Origin: Rhodoluna sp.
GTDB taxonomy: Bacteria; Actinomycetota; Actinomycetes; Actinomycetales; Microbacteriaceae
DNA length: 24,088 nucleotides
NCBI GenBank assembly: GCA_016462375.1
Contig: JAEMTJ010000021.1
Coordinates: forward strand, 1-24,088
Reading direction: 5' to 3'
Translations under genes and position numbers: made by a program
Shown here: positions 7,159-15,867 of the stretch, piece after piece
Layout: each line of letters starts with the position of its first letter
How positions within the stretch are numbered: position 1 is the first letter of the stretch
The notes under the pieces: generated by a model
The model's input: the letters and a program-made list of their open reading frames with translations, nothing else
What the model was told of the DNA's origin: nothing
Databases searched by the model: none

Positions 7159-8552
7159 AGTTAAGTGTTTTGGAGATAGCTCGAATTGTCTCCGCGGAGG
7201 TTTTTGGAAACGGCGAGGTTGCTATCTCCGCAAGCGTAGAGACTGATTCTCGTAAGATCACTCACGGTTCCCTGTTTGTTGCAAAACGTGGTGAAGTTAC
7301 CGACGGTCACTTATTTATCGACAGTGCAATCGAAAATGGAGCAGTGGCGGTATTGGTGGAACATCGAGTCCAACAGGACATTCCACAATTAGTCGTTGCA
7401 GATGTTGTAAAGGCATTGGGGCTGCTTGCAATGTATGTTGTGGCAGAGGTTAAGTCAAAGGGGAAACTTCAAGTTATTGGTGTCACTGGATCGAATGGAA
7501 AAACTACTACCAAGAATATGCTTCGGGAGATTCTGTCTAATAGTGGATCGACCGTTTCGCCAGAGGAATCTTTCAACAACGAAGTTGGCGCACCATATTC
7601 GATGTTGAAGATTAACGAACAAACTAATTATCTAGTTGTTGAACTGGGTGCTGGCGGCCCCGGCAGCATTCGATATCTAACACAAATGTGTAATCCAGAT
7701 ATCGGAATAGAACTAAAGGTAGGGCTTGCGCATGCTGGCGAATTTGGTGGCATTGAAAACACTACAAACATAAAGGCAGAACTTGTCGAGGAGATTTCTG
7801 CAGACTCTATTGCCTTACTAAATATTGATGACACTAGAGTCATGCAAATGCAACCTCGAACTAAAGCAAGAATTGTATCGTTTGGCACAAATAAAGACGC
7901 GATGTATCGGGCAACAGATATTTCAGGCTCGATAGTAGGAACCAGTTTTAACTTCCACAGTCCAAAACATCTTCCCGTAAAAGTACAACTTCGTATTTTG
8001 GGGGAGCATCATGTTTATAACGCGCTAGCTTCCCTTGCCTCCGCAGATTTACTTGGGTTAGATATCTCTTCAGCAATTACAGCTCTAGAGTCTATGCAGA
8101 TAGCTGAGCGCTGGAGGATGGAACTGGGTTACCGAAGTGATGGTCTGACCGTCATAAACGACGCATATAACGCCAGCCCTGAGTCGGTAAGGGCTGCTCT
8201 GCAAACTCTGGCAGAGCTAGGCAGACAATCCGGTAAGAAGACCGTAGCTGTCATCGGTGAGATGGCTGAGCTGGGTGAGTATTCGGTAGCTGAGCACGAT
8301 GCTATCGGCAGAGTAGTTGTTCGACTGAATCTCGGTCAACTGGTTGTTGTCGGATCTAAGGCCAAGATGGTCCACATGGGTGCGTCCCTTGAGGGCTCTT
8401 GGGATGGTGAATCAAAGTATTTCGAGCAAATCTCCGAGGCAGAAGCCTATCTGCGTGAAATGCTTACAGGTGAAGAGATTGTCCTAGTGAAGTCCTCTAA
8501 GTCTGCGAATCTGCGCTACTTGGGTGACTCCCTGTTGGAGGAAAACAAATGA
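7152..8552 (+). CDS. murF: UDP-MurNAc-tripeptide--D-alanyl-D-alanine ligase MurF
   Basis: MurF adds D-Ala-D-Ala to the UDP-MurNAc-tripeptide in the cytoplasm. The P-loop is TGSNGKT (residues 112-118), followed by ESFNNEVGAP and LVVELGAGGPGSI. The C-terminal part has the conserved INDAYNASPESVRAAL and VIGEMAELGE blocks. I chose the GTG at 7152 (466 residues) because LKLSVLEIARIVSAEVFG, the usual MurF N-terminus, begins directly after it; it overlaps the end of murE by 7 bp. The same frame is open farther upstream to a start at 7047, but those 35 extra residues lie inside murE and look like frame shadow. The final codons overlap mraY by 4 bp. Confidence 0.95.
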   Translation: MLKLSVLEIARIVSAEVFGNGEVAISASVETDSRKITHGSLFVAKRGEVTDGHLFIDSAIENGAVAVLVEHRVQQDIPQLVVADVVKALGLLAMYVVAEVKSKGKLQVIGVTGSNGKTTTKNMLREILSNSGSTVSPEESFNNEVGAPYSMLKINEQTNYLVVELGAGGPGSIRYLTQMCNPDIGIELKVGLAHAGEFGGIENTTNIKAELVEEISADSIALLNIDDTRVMQMQPRTKARIVSFGTNKDAMYRATDISGSIVGTSFNFHSPKHLPVKVQLRILGEHHVYNALASLASADLLGLDISSAITALESMQIAERWRMELGYRSDGLTVINDAYNASPESVRAALQTLAELGRQSGKKTVAVIGEMAELGEYSVAEHDAIGRVVVRLNLGQLVVVGSKAKMVHMGASLEGSWDGESKYFEQISEAEAYLREMLTGEEIVLVKSSKSANLRYLGDSLLEENK

Positions 8553-9679
8553 GAGCACTCCTACTTGCAGGCTTTGCCGGTCTAGTCCTCTCATTGATCC
8601 TGACCCCAACATTAATTTGGTTTTTCAAAAAGATTGGTTGGGGTCAAGTTATTCGAGTTGATGGTCCCGAAGCGCACCATACTAAGCGCGGAACGCCTAG
8701 CATGGGTGGAATTGCCATCATTCTCAGTTCTTTGGCCGCCTACTTCATCGGCAAGCTATACAACCATGAGACTCCAACGTATTCAGCTTTGCTAGTAATT
8801 TTCATGATGGTCGGGCTGGGCTTAGTCGGATTTGTTGACGATTTACTCAAAGTGAGAAGACAAAATAGTGCAGGTCTTTCTGGGCTGATGAAGATCATTG
8901 GCCAGGGTGTAGTAGCGACGGTCTTTGCTTGGGCTTCGCTTCAAGACGTTGATGCAGCTGGTTTAAGTCCTGCGTCAAGCAAGGTTTCTATTTTTAGAGA
9001 TACTGATTTTGACTTATTACACATTGCTCCTAGTAGCTGGGGAGATGTGGCCATTTGGATTGGCGCAATTGCATTCCTGTTCTGGATTTATCTTCTGGTG
9101 GCAAGTTCATCCAATGGGGTGAATCTCACCGATGGTTTAGATGGTTTAGCCAGCGGCTCTCTAGTGATGTCTATCGGAGCTTTTGCAGTTATCGGTTTTT
9201 GGAAATTCAACCAAGCCTGCGATCTAACAAACCTAAGCCCGAACTGTTACGACACCAGAGATCCATTGGATCTAGCGGTAATCGCTGCGGCTATAGTCGG
9301 AGCGTTGATCGGTTTCCTTTGGTTCAATACCAACCCAGCTCAAATATTTATGGGTGATAGTGGTTCACTAGGGCTAGGTGGCGCACTGGCTGCACTCGCA
9401 ATTCTTTCTAGAACCGAGATTTTGTTACTTCTTGTTGGCGGTTTATTTGCTATCGAAGCGGGATCAGTCATTTTGCAGAGAAGCGTTTTCAAAATAACAA
9501 AGTGGACTACAGGTAAACCTCGAAGAATTATTTTGATGAGCCCGCTGCACCATCACTTTGAAGAAAAGGGCTGGAACGAAGTCACAGTAGTGGTCAGGTT
9601 CTGGATTATCTGTGGATTACTAGTGCTTGCAGGAATCGGCTTGTTCTATGTTGAGTGGATCTACGGCTCAGTTGCATGA
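8549..9679 (+). CDS. mraY: Phospho-N-acetylmuramoyl-pentapeptide transferase MraY
   Basis: MraY moves phospho-MurNAc-pentapeptide from UDP to undecaprenyl phosphate, forming lipid I at the inner face of the membrane. The 376 residues are highly hydrophobic with about ten membrane helices. Key motifs are all visible: HHTKRGTPSMGG near residue 44, the Mg-binding D97-D98 in FVDDLLK, NLTDGLDGLASG, FMGD270SGSLGLGG, and the triple histidine P-L-H334-H-H336-F-E. A good ribosome site (GGAGGAAA) precedes the ATG, which overlaps murF by 4 bp. Its TGA overlaps the murD ATG. Length and motifs are normal for the family. Confidence 0.98.
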   Translation: MRALLLAGFAGLVLSLILTPTLIWFFKKIGWGQVIRVDGPEAHHTKRGTPSMGGIAIILSSLAAYFIGKLYNHETPTYSALLVIFMMVGLGLVGFVDDLLKVRRQNSAGLSGLMKIIGQGVVATVFAWASLQDVDAAGLSPASSKVSIFRDTDFDLLHIAPSSWGDVAIWIGAIAFLFWIYLLVASSSNGVNLTDGLDGLASGSLVMSIGAFAVIGFWKFNQACDLTNLSPNCYDTRDPLDLAVIAAAIVGALIGFLWFNTNPAQIFMGDSGSLGLGGALAALAILSRTEILLLLVGGLFAIEAGSVILQRSVFKITKWTTGKPRRIILMSPLHHHFEEKGWNEVTVVVRFWIICGLLVLAGIGLFYVEWIYGSVA

Positions 9680-11142
9680 GTAATCTAGCTCAACTAAACA
9701 GTTGGCATGCCGACTGGAATAATCTCAGGGTCTTGGTTTACGGACTTGGGGTATCCGGCTTCTCGGCAGCGGACACTTTGCATGAACTTGGCGCAGATGT
9801 ATTAGTTGTCGCAGATAAGGCTGATGACAAACTTGTCGATGTCTTAGATGTGTTGGGTGTGAAACATCACATCGGTGAAGAAATCAGTCAAACTATCAAA
9901 CTGGTAAAAGAATTTAGCCCTGAACTAGTTATTGTCTCTCCTGGGATTAGACCTGAAAATCCGCTCCTTCTAGAGGCAGCATCTCTTGATGCAGAAATCT
10001 GGACAGAGATCGATCTTGCTTGGCGAGTTCGGGATAAGCATGGAAAAGCTTCTCAATGGCTATGTATTACCGGCACAAATGGAAAAACTACGGTAACCCA
10101 ACTTGTTGAAGCGATGCTTCTAGCTGGAGGTATCAAGGCTGCCTCATGCGGAAACATCGGAATTCCAATTCTTGATGTGGTTAGGGATCCGGCAGCTTTT
10201 GAAGTATTAGTTGTTGAACTGAGCAGTTTTCAGTTGCACTACCTAGGCCACATTGAGCCCCTGGTCAGCGCTGTACTAAACATCGCGGATGATCACTTAG
10301 ATTGGCACGGTTCTCTCGATTCTTACGCGCAAGCTAAAGCAAAGGTTTATAACAACACAAGTGTCTGTTGCCTCTACAACGCCGGGGATAAAAAGACCGA
10401 ACAGCTGGTGGCAAAATCCTTAGGATCCGAGAAGGCTCAGGCGGTTGGCTTCACAGTGAACACCCCTGCCCCAAATGAAGTCGGTTGGGTTGAGAATCTA
10501 TTGGTTGATAGGGCATTTATCCAGGATCCAGCAGTTGCTGAAGAATTGGCAACTCTTGAAGACCTCGTGAAGATTGCAGTAATTGCTCCTCACCTAATGG
10601 CCAACGTAGCGGCTGCGGCAGCGATTGCCCGCGCAATCGGTGTGCAAAGTGCAGAAATCAAAGCTGCGCTTCAAAGCTTTGCTTTAGATTCTCATCGAAT
10701 TGAGCTGGTACTTGAGCAAGATGGTATTCGCTGGGTAAATGATTCCAAGGCAACAAATCCGCATGCAGCAGCAGCAGCTCTTGCCACCTTCGAATCAGTT
10801 GTCTGGGTAGTGGGTGGATTACTCAAAGGCGTTGACATCGCTCCGCTAGTCAAGAAATACGTCGGCAGAATTAAGACTGCAATTATTATCGGCGACGACA
10901 GAGCCCATGTTGTTCAAGCATTTGAAGAGCACGCACCCCAAATACCGATATTTGAGATAACATCCTCAGCCGAATTGGTGATGCAGGAGGTCATCCGGAT
11001 TGCCAAGGCTCATGCCACAGCTGGCGACGTTGTCCTGCTAGCGCCAGCCGCCGCTTCGATGGATCAATTTCTCGACTATGCAGATCGAGGTAACGCCTTC
11101 GCGAAGGCAATCGAACAAGGGGTAAGTAAACACCATGGCTAG
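9676..11142 (+). CDS. murD: UDP-MurNAc-L-alanine--D-glutamate ligase MurD
   Basis: MurD adds D-glutamate to UDP-MurNAc-L-Ala. Its 488 residues show an N-terminal Rossmann-like domain (VLVYGLGVSGFSAADTL), the ATP-binding loop TGTNGKT (132-138), VELSSFQLHYL, NIADDHLDWHG, and the C-terminal signature HRIELVLEQDGIRWVNDSKATNPHAA. I chose ATG 9676 since it forms the ATGA overlap with mraY seen at most junctions here. An in-frame GTG 7 codons upstream (9655) has no ribosome site and adds residues that do not fit the family. The gene ends in an 8-bp overlap with ftsW. Confidence 0.96.
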   Translation: MSNLAQLNSWHADWNNLRVLVYGLGVSGFSAADTLHELGADVLVVADKADDKLVDVLDVLGVKHHIGEEISQTIKLVKEFSPELVIVSPGIRPENPLLLEAASLDAEIWTEIDLAWRVRDKHGKASQWLCITGTNGKTTVTQLVEAMLLAGGIKAASCGNIGIPILDVVRDPAAFEVLVVELSSFQLHYLGHIEPLVSAVLNIADDHLDWHGSLDSYAQAKAKVYNNTSVCCLYNAGDKKTEQLVAKSLGSEKAQAVGFTVNTPAPNEVGWVENLLVDRAFIQDPAVAEELATLEDLVKIAVIAPHLMANVAAAAAIARAIGVQSAEIKAALQSFALDSHRIELVLEQDGIRWVNDSKATNPHAAAAALATFESVVWVVGGLLKGVDIAPLVKKYVGRIKTAIIIGDDRAHVVQAFEEHAPQIPIFEITSSAELVMQEVIRIAKAHATAGDVVLLAPAAASMDQFLDYADRGNAFAKAIEQGVSKHHG

Positions 11143-12370
11143 TCAGTCGAGAACAACCAAGCAATCCAAAGTCAATCTCTCTGGTTTTGGTAATTTCTTA
11201 AAAAATCCAGTCAAGTCATCAATTTTCTGGTTTGACCGCTATTTTCTTCACCAGAGCAAACTGTTCTACCGTCTGGTGATGCTTGTCTTACTTTTGGTTG
11301 GTTTTGGTTTGATGACTGTTTTCTCGTCATCGAATGTTGTCGCTATTAAGCAGAGCGGCAATCCTTTCAGTGGAGTGGGCAGCCAGCTGACCTTTGCAAT
11401 TATTGGTTTGTTTTTAATGGTTTTCTTTTCAACCCGATCAATTCAGTGGCTTGAATCAGTTTCTAAATTGGCCTTCTACGGAGGTCTTCTGTTGCAACTG
11501 TTGGTTATGGTTCCTGGTGTCGGTGTTTCAGTTGGAGGTAACACCAACTGGATCAGAATCTTAGACCAGACCATTCAACCTTCTGAGTTTCTGAAGATTG
11601 GTTTAGTTCTGTATCTAGCGCATCTGTTGAGTAAACATAGGGATGAGCTTTGGGATTTTCAAACCGGCCCTAAACAGGTCATGCTTGCCGGTTTCGGTGC
11701 AGCTGGTTTAGTTTTCTTTACCTCAAGGGACATGGGAACTGCCTTAGTTTTTCTAGTTATCGTTTTAGGCATGTCTTATTTGGCAGGAATGCCGTCTCAA
11801 CACTTCAATAAATTTCTGTTAATTACATTCGGTGGTGTCTTGCTTGGAGCACTATCAAGTCCTTCTAGAATGGTGCGCATCATTGCCTTCTTCCAGCAGG
11901 GGCAATCAACTGTTGACGGTGCTGACTGGCAGGTCAAACATGGAATCTGGGCTTTGGCCAATGGTGGATTATTTGGTGTTGGACCCGGCAACTCAACTTT
12001 GAATTGGGGTTGGATTCCTGAAGTTGAAAATGACTTTATATTTGCCAACATTGCTGAGGAGTGGGGAATGCTAGGAGCACTCTTGGTTTTGTTCTGCTTC
12101 TTACTGCTGGGTAAATATATTCGCAAGGTTGCCCAGAATAACAATTACGCTTTTGCTTCACTGGCTGCTACCGGCGTCATGCTGTGGATACTTCTTCAAG
12201 CTCTTATAAACATCGCTGTGGTTCTTCACTTGCTTCCAGTTCTTGGTGTTCCTCTGCCTTTGATCTCTAAAGGTGGTTCCTCGATTGTTGCGGTACTGAT
12301 GGCACTGGGTGTAGTTCTTGCATTTGAACGTGTGCAAGCCCCTTTAGCGAGCAGTGCTAAAACAAGATGA
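11135..12370 (+). CDS. ftsW: SEDS peptidoglycan polymerase FtsW
   Basis: FtsW is the septal glycosyltransferase that polymerises lipid II together with FtsI. The 411 residues have a basic, Ser-rich N-terminal tail of about 45 residues and then about ten membrane helices. Family motifs present are GGNTNWIRI...QPSEFLKIGLVLYLA, GVGPGNSTLNWGWIPEVEND300FIFA, where D300 fits the essential SEDS aspartate, and LPLISKGGSS near the end. Two motif positions differ from the usual form: the segment before LGT/MGT, commonly EPD, reads SRD (S197-D199), and SYGGSS reads SKGGSS. The ATG overlaps murD by 8 bp and the TGA overlaps the murG ATG. FtsW is preferred over RodA because of its place between murD and murG. 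Confidence 0.96.
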   Translation: MASQSRTTKQSKVNLSGFGNFLKNPVKSSIFWFDRYFLHQSKLFYRLVMLVLLLVGFGLMTVFSSSNVVAIKQSGNPFSGVGSQLTFAIIGLFLMVFFSTRSIQWLESVSKLAFYGGLLLQLLVMVPGVGVSVGGNTNWIRILDQTIQPSEFLKIGLVLYLAHLLSKHRDELWDFQTGPKQVMLAGFGAAGLVFFTSRDMGTALVFLVIVLGMSYLAGMPSQHFNKFLLITFGGVLLGALSSPSRMVRIIAFFQQGQSTVDGADWQVKHGIWALANGGLFGVGPGNSTLNWGWIPEVENDFIFANIAEEWGMLGALLVLFCFLLLGKYIRKVAQNNNYAFASLAATGVMLWILLQALINIAVVLHLLPVLGVPLPLISKGGSSIVAVLMALGVVLAFERVQAPLASSAKTR

Positions 12371-13437
12371 CTCGTTATCTCCTAGCCGGTGGTGGCACAG
12401 CAGGTCATGTGAATCCTCTACTTGCCCTAGCTGACGCAATCAAAACTCAGTCTGGAGATAATCAACTCTGGGCACTTGGCACAGTTGAGGGGCTAGAGTC
12501 TCGTCTCGTTCCAGAGCGCGGTTTCGAACTATTGACTATTGATCGACTGCCTATGCCTCGGAAATTCAATGGCTACGCCTTTGCTTTCCCATTCAAATTT
12601 GCAAAAGCTGTTCGTCTGGTACAGCAATACATCAAACAGAATCAAATCGATGTTGTTGTTGGTTTTGGAGGTTACGCTAGCGCTCCTGCATATCGTGCTG
12701 CCAAAACTCTCAAAATTCCATATGTAGTTCATGAGGCCAATGCTTTGGCCGGCTATGCAAACAGAGTTGGTGCTAGAAACGCTGCTGCCGTTGCAATCAC
12801 ATTCGCGAACACTAAGCTTCCTAAAGCGACACTGACTGGGTTACCGTTGCGCAAGGAAATCGTTGAACTGACAAAAACTGATCACCGGGTGCAAGCAAAT
12901 CAATTCTTTGGTTTGGATTCTAAACTCACCACCTTACTGGTGACCGGTGGGTCTCTCGGAGCGCGAACAATAAATGAAACCATTGAGAAATCAAGGACAC
13001 TGCTTGAGGCTGCGGGAATTCAAGTCATTCACATAGTTGGAGATCGAGCTGGTTTAGAAAATCTAAGTGTTGGTGGTTATCGTCGTATTTCTTATTGCTC
13101 CAGGATGGAGTTAGCTATAGCTGCCGCTGATTATGCTGTTGCACGATCAGGGGCGGCAACTGTTTCTGAATTCACAGCAGTTGGTTTGGCTGCGATATTC
13201 GTTCCCTACCCAGTTGGAAATGGTGAGCAGAGACTAAATGCAGAACAAGTAGTTTCAGCTGGGGGCGCGATGCTGGTTGCTGACCAAGATTTCACACCAG
13301 AGTATGTAGCGAGCACATTAATTCCGCTTCTCAGCAATAAAAAAGCCGTTACAGCTATGCAGGAGAAGTCAAAATCAGTTGGGATTGTGAATGGTTCAGA
13401 AGACCTCTTGAAACTTGTAAATGGCGTGTTGTATTGA
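12367..13437 (+). CDS. murG: UDP-GlcNAc:lipid I N-acetylglucosaminyltransferase MurG
   Basis: MurG converts lipid I to lipid II at the cytoplasmic face of the membrane. The 356-residue length is standard. The N-terminal glycine-rich loop is GGGTAGHVNPLLALADAI (residues 8-25). VVGFGGYASAPAYRAAK and VVHEANALAGYANR follow in the acceptor domain. The C-terminal donor domain has TGGSLGARTINE and, for UDP-GlcNAc, RSGAATVSEFTAVGLAAIF with PYPVGNGEQRLNAEQV. The EQRLNA form, in place of the proteobacterial HQ, is usual in actinobacteria. It starts in an ATGA overlap with ftsW. A 49-nt gap to murC follows, the first true gap since rsmH began. Confidence 0.97.
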   Translation: MTRYLLAGGGTAGHVNPLLALADAIKTQSGDNQLWALGTVEGLESRLVPERGFELLTIDRLPMPRKFNGYAFAFPFKFAKAVRLVQQYIKQNQIDVVVGFGGYASAPAYRAAKTLKIPYVVHEANALAGYANRVGARNAAAVAITFANTKLPKATLTGLPLRKEIVELTKTDHRVQANQFFGLDSKLTTLLVTGGSLGARTINETIEKSRTLLEAAGIQVIHIVGDRAGLENLSVGGYRRISYCSRMELAIAAADYAVARSGAATVSEFTAVGLAAIFVPYPVGNGEQRLNAEQVVSAGGAMLVADQDFTPEYVASTLIPLLSNKKAVTAMQEKSKSVGIVNGSEDLLKLVNGVLY

Positions 13438-13486
13438 TGTCCATTTGATTCTCCAACCTAGTCTTATTCTCGAACCTTAGGAATTT

Positions 13487-14878
13487 ATGACGATCAAACC
13501 CGATTATTCTCAGCCGGTGCCAGAGCATCTAGGCAAGGTGCACTTCATTGGCATCGGTGGATCAGGCATGAGCGGAATTGCCAGGATGCTAATAAGAGCT
13601 GGCCATGTCGTCACAGGCAGTGACGTCCGAGAATCGGGCAACATCACAGAACTTCGAAAACTAGGTGCGTTTGTAAGCATCGGCCATGATGCAAACAACC
13701 TAGGAGATTGCGACACGGTTGTCGTTACATCAGCGCTTTGGCCAACAAACCCAGAGTATCTGCTTGCTCAAGAGAAAAATCTCCCTATTCTGCATAGATC
13801 CCAAGCACTTAAGTATTTAACCGAGGGTAAGAAATTGATCTCCATTGCCGGCGCTCACGGTAAGACCACAAGCACGGGAATGGTTGTAACTGGTTTGCGA
13901 GCTTTAGGCGAGGATCCTAGTTTCGTGAATGGCGGGGTTATTGCTGCCTATGGCAAATCTGCTGAAGGGGGGAGTTCGAATCTATTTGTTATTGAAGCAG
14001 ATGAATCTGATGGCTCATTCCTTCATTACAAGACCTCTATTGCCCTTATAACCAACGTAGATCCAGATCACCTAGATCACTATGGTTCGCTTGAGAACTT
14101 TGAAGCTGAATTCGCTCGCTTCGCTAACGGTGCATCAGATTTTGTTGCCATAAGTGCGGACGATCAAGGTTCTGTCCGTGTCTCAAAGCTTCTAAATAGT
14201 AAGAAGATTATTCGATTTGGGTTCGCATCTGATGCGGAGGTTAGATTGCATTCGGTAGATGCAACTGGCCCACAGGTAAGTTTTACTGTCTCTTTTGCAG
14301 GGACTGACTATCACGCGGTACTAACTATTGCAGGGGAGCACAATGCCCTTAATGCCGCCGGGGCTTTTGCTGTCTTAGTTGGCCTGGGTTTTGACCCGAA
14401 AGCTTCACTTGCGGCTATTGCAACATTTTCTGGTACCGAGAGAAGATTTGAATTGCATGGTGAATACCGTGGTGTGAAAGTCTATGACGACTTTGCTCAT
14501 CACCCGACTGAGGTGAGTGCAGCGCTTAAAGGAGCACGAGCCGTTGTTGGTTACGGTCGACTAATTACAGTGTTCCAACCTCATCTTTACAGTCGCACCA
14601 AGTTATTTGCCAAAGAGTTTGCTCAAGCACTAGCCGCTAGTGATGAGGTAGTTGTCTTAGACATCTATGCAGCCAGAGAGGACCCTGAACCTGGGGTGAC
14701 AGGCGCACTAATTGCTGATTTATTTATAGAACAAAATCGTATGCACTATGTTCCAATCTGGGATGACGTCCCGGCCGTGGCGGCCAGCATTGCTAGGCCG
14801 GGGGATTTCATTATTACTATGGGCTGCGGTGATGTGTACCGACAGGTGCCTGGAATACTTCAAGCTTTAGAGAAATAA
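13487..14878 (+). CDS. murC: UDP-N-acetylmuramate--L-alanine ligase MurC
   Basis: MurC adds the first amino acid, L-alanine, to UDP-MurNAc. The 463 residues begin with the Rossmann-type motif VHFIGIGGSGMSGIARML (about 18-35), then the ATP loop AGAHGKT (121-127), then FVIEADESDGSF and NVDPDHLDHYGS. The C-terminal domain has RRFELHGEYRGVKVYDDFAHHPTEV and VFQPHLYSRTKLF. These are MurC rather than MurD/E/F signatures. The ATG has TTAGGAA 4 nt upstream. The 49-nt gap before it (13438-13486) contains AT-rich hexamers such as TAGTCT but no promoter I would trust. ftsQ follows with no spacing at all (TAA then ATG). Confidence 0.97.
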   Translation: MTIKPDYSQPVPEHLGKVHFIGIGGSGMSGIARMLIRAGHVVTGSDVRESGNITELRKLGAFVSIGHDANNLGDCDTVVVTSALWPTNPEYLLAQEKNLPILHRSQALKYLTEGKKLISIAGAHGKTTSTGMVVTGLRALGEDPSFVNGGVIAAYGKSAEGGSSNLFVIEADESDGSFLHYKTSIALITNVDPDHLDHYGSLENFEAEFARFANGASDFVAISADDQGSVRVSKLLNSKKIIRFGFASDAEVRLHSVDATGPQVSFTVSFAGTDYHAVLTIAGEHNALNAAGAFAVLVGLGFDPKASLAAIATFSGTERRFELHGEYRGVKVYDDFAHHPTEVSAALKGARAVVGYGRLITVFQPHLYSRTKLFAKEFAQALAASDEVVVLDIYAAREDPEPGVTGALIADLFIEQNRMHYVPIWDDVPAVAASIARPGDFIITMGCGDVYRQVPGILQALEK

Positions 14879-15724
14879 ATGCGTCCACCCAAGAGTCGTT
14901 ATTCATCGCCATCCAACAAAGGTGGCAGGCCAAAGCCTAAGAAGGCTAAGCAAAGCTCTGCTTCTTTAGCAGCAAGGTTTAAGCGTGCACCCCATGATCG
15001 AGTTGGAATAAAAGAGGCAAGAAGGTTTACCAAGGAGAATCCGACTCGGAAATATTTTTTTAGAAGCCTCATGGTTGCAGTTTCAGTGCTGGTGATTCTT
15101 GTTTTGGCGACAACTTTTACCCCGTTGCTAGCAATTGACAAGATTATTGTTTCTGGCGAATCAAGGATTTCTGAGAAACAGATGCAGAATGTCTTGAAGA
15201 AGTACGTCGGAACGCCACTGACTACGATCAATGAAGCAGCGGTAGCTGCAGACCTAAGGGGCTTTCCAATTATCGAGAGCATCGCGCTGGTAAGCCGCCC
15301 ACCACACACTTTAGAAATACGTGTCAAAGAGCGGACACCAATTGCCATAGTTGTTCAGAACGGAACACAGTATCTTTATGATCCGGCTGGGGTCAAATTA
15401 GGCCAGGCTAGGGGAAATGAGAAACTTCCAACGGTGATTGTCACTGGAAACCCAAGAAATTCGACAACCTACAAGCAAGCAATAGACGTTATTCTTGCCC
15501 TTCCGCTTCAGCTACTTGATCGCGTCGCATACATTCAAGCCAAGACGAGGGACAACGTGACCTTGAGGCTCAGGGGATCTTCAGCTCAGAACATTATTTG
15601 GGGTGATTCAGAGAACTCGATCCTGAAATCAAAAGTCCTCAAGACACTATTGCTAAAGACCCCGACCAATATTCGAGCTACTTTCGATGTCTCTTCGCCA
15701 CTGACTCCGAGTGTGATCAAATAA
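14879..15724 (+). CDS. ftsQ: Cell division protein FtsQ (POTRA domain)
   Basis: FtsQ is a bitopic membrane protein that scaffolds the divisome through FtsB/FtsL. The 281 residues show a long, strongly basic cytoplasmic N-terminus (about 60 residues), one membrane helix (about 62-84), then a POTRA domain starting IDKIIVSGESRISEKQM and running to EIRVKERTPIAIV (about 86-157), then the FtsQ C-terminal domain with YLYDPAGVKLGQA. The POTRA order and position between murC and ftsZ make the call secure although overall sequence is divergent. The ATG follows the murC stop directly and has only a weak purine stretch upstream, so translation probably depends on coupling. Confidence 0.93.
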   Translation: MRPPKSRYSSPSNKGGRPKPKKAKQSSASLAARFKRAPHDRVGIKEARRFTKENPTRKYFFRSLMVAVSVLVILVLATTFTPLLAIDKIIVSGESRISEKQMQNVLKKYVGTPLTTINEAAVAADLRGFPIIESIALVSRPPHTLEIRVKERTPIAIVVQNGTQYLYDPAGVKLGQARGNEKLPTVIVTGNPRNSTTYKQAIDVILALPLQLLDRVAYIQAKTRDNVTLRLRGSSAQNIIWGDSENSILKSKVLKTLLLKTPTNIRATFDVSSPLTPSVIK

Positions 15725-15867
15725 CTTCTTTTAGACACACCAGCGCATTTACGGAGAAAACATCGTTTTAGCGTTTAGTTTCTTGGCGCTAGTACATTTG
15801 TCTAGATTCTTTAACCTTCAACAGGAGGTTTAGGGTTGGGCAAATCTAGGTAATTCGGAGGAAGAAA
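15725..15867 (+). promoter_or_regulatory. ftsZ upstream region with its own leader signals
   Basis: This 143-nt gap separates ftsQ from ftsZ and is long for this cluster. It contains TTGGCG (15783-15788) and a nearby TAGATT (15803-15808), but at 14-nt spacing, so no promoter is assigned firmly. A small inverted repeat AAAAC/ATC/GTTTT lies at 15757-15769. A perfect AGGAGG (15823-15828) precedes a five-codon frame (see separate entry). A second ribosome site, GGAGGAAG (15857-15864), serves ftsZ itself. Many bacteria have extra promoters before ftsZ, so a separate transcript is likely but inferred. Confidence 0.5.
15836..15853 (+). other. Possible five-codon leader frame before ftsZ
   Basis: TTG GGC AAA TCT AGG TAA would encode M-G-K-S-R. 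It sits 7 nt after AGGAGG (15823-15828), the best Shine-Dalgarno match in the neighbourhood, and ends 14 nt before the ftsZ ATG, which has its own GGAGGAAG. It may be a leader peptide that tunes ftsZ translation, or the AGGAGG may be a chance or relict site. A five-codon frame has no statistical support as a coding sequence. Confidence 0.2.

Noticed and set aside
9655..9675. Upstream GTG start for MurD
   Set aside because: It lacks a ribosome site; ATG 9676 gives the ATGA overlap with mraY and a normal N-terminus.
11797..12144. 115-codon minus-strand open frame
   Set aside because: It is opposite ftsW, whose conserved motifs cover this stretch; the translated product is low-complexity and unlike any family.
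14899..15348. 149-codon minus-strand open frame
   Set aside because: It lies wholly inside ftsQ, has no ribosome site and no recognisable domain; ftsQ in the other strand has a clear membrane helix and POTRA domain.
15757..15769. AAAAC/GTTTT inverted repeat before ftsZ as an operator
   Set aside because: A 5-bp arm of AT-rich sequence arises often by chance and no known factor can be tied to it.
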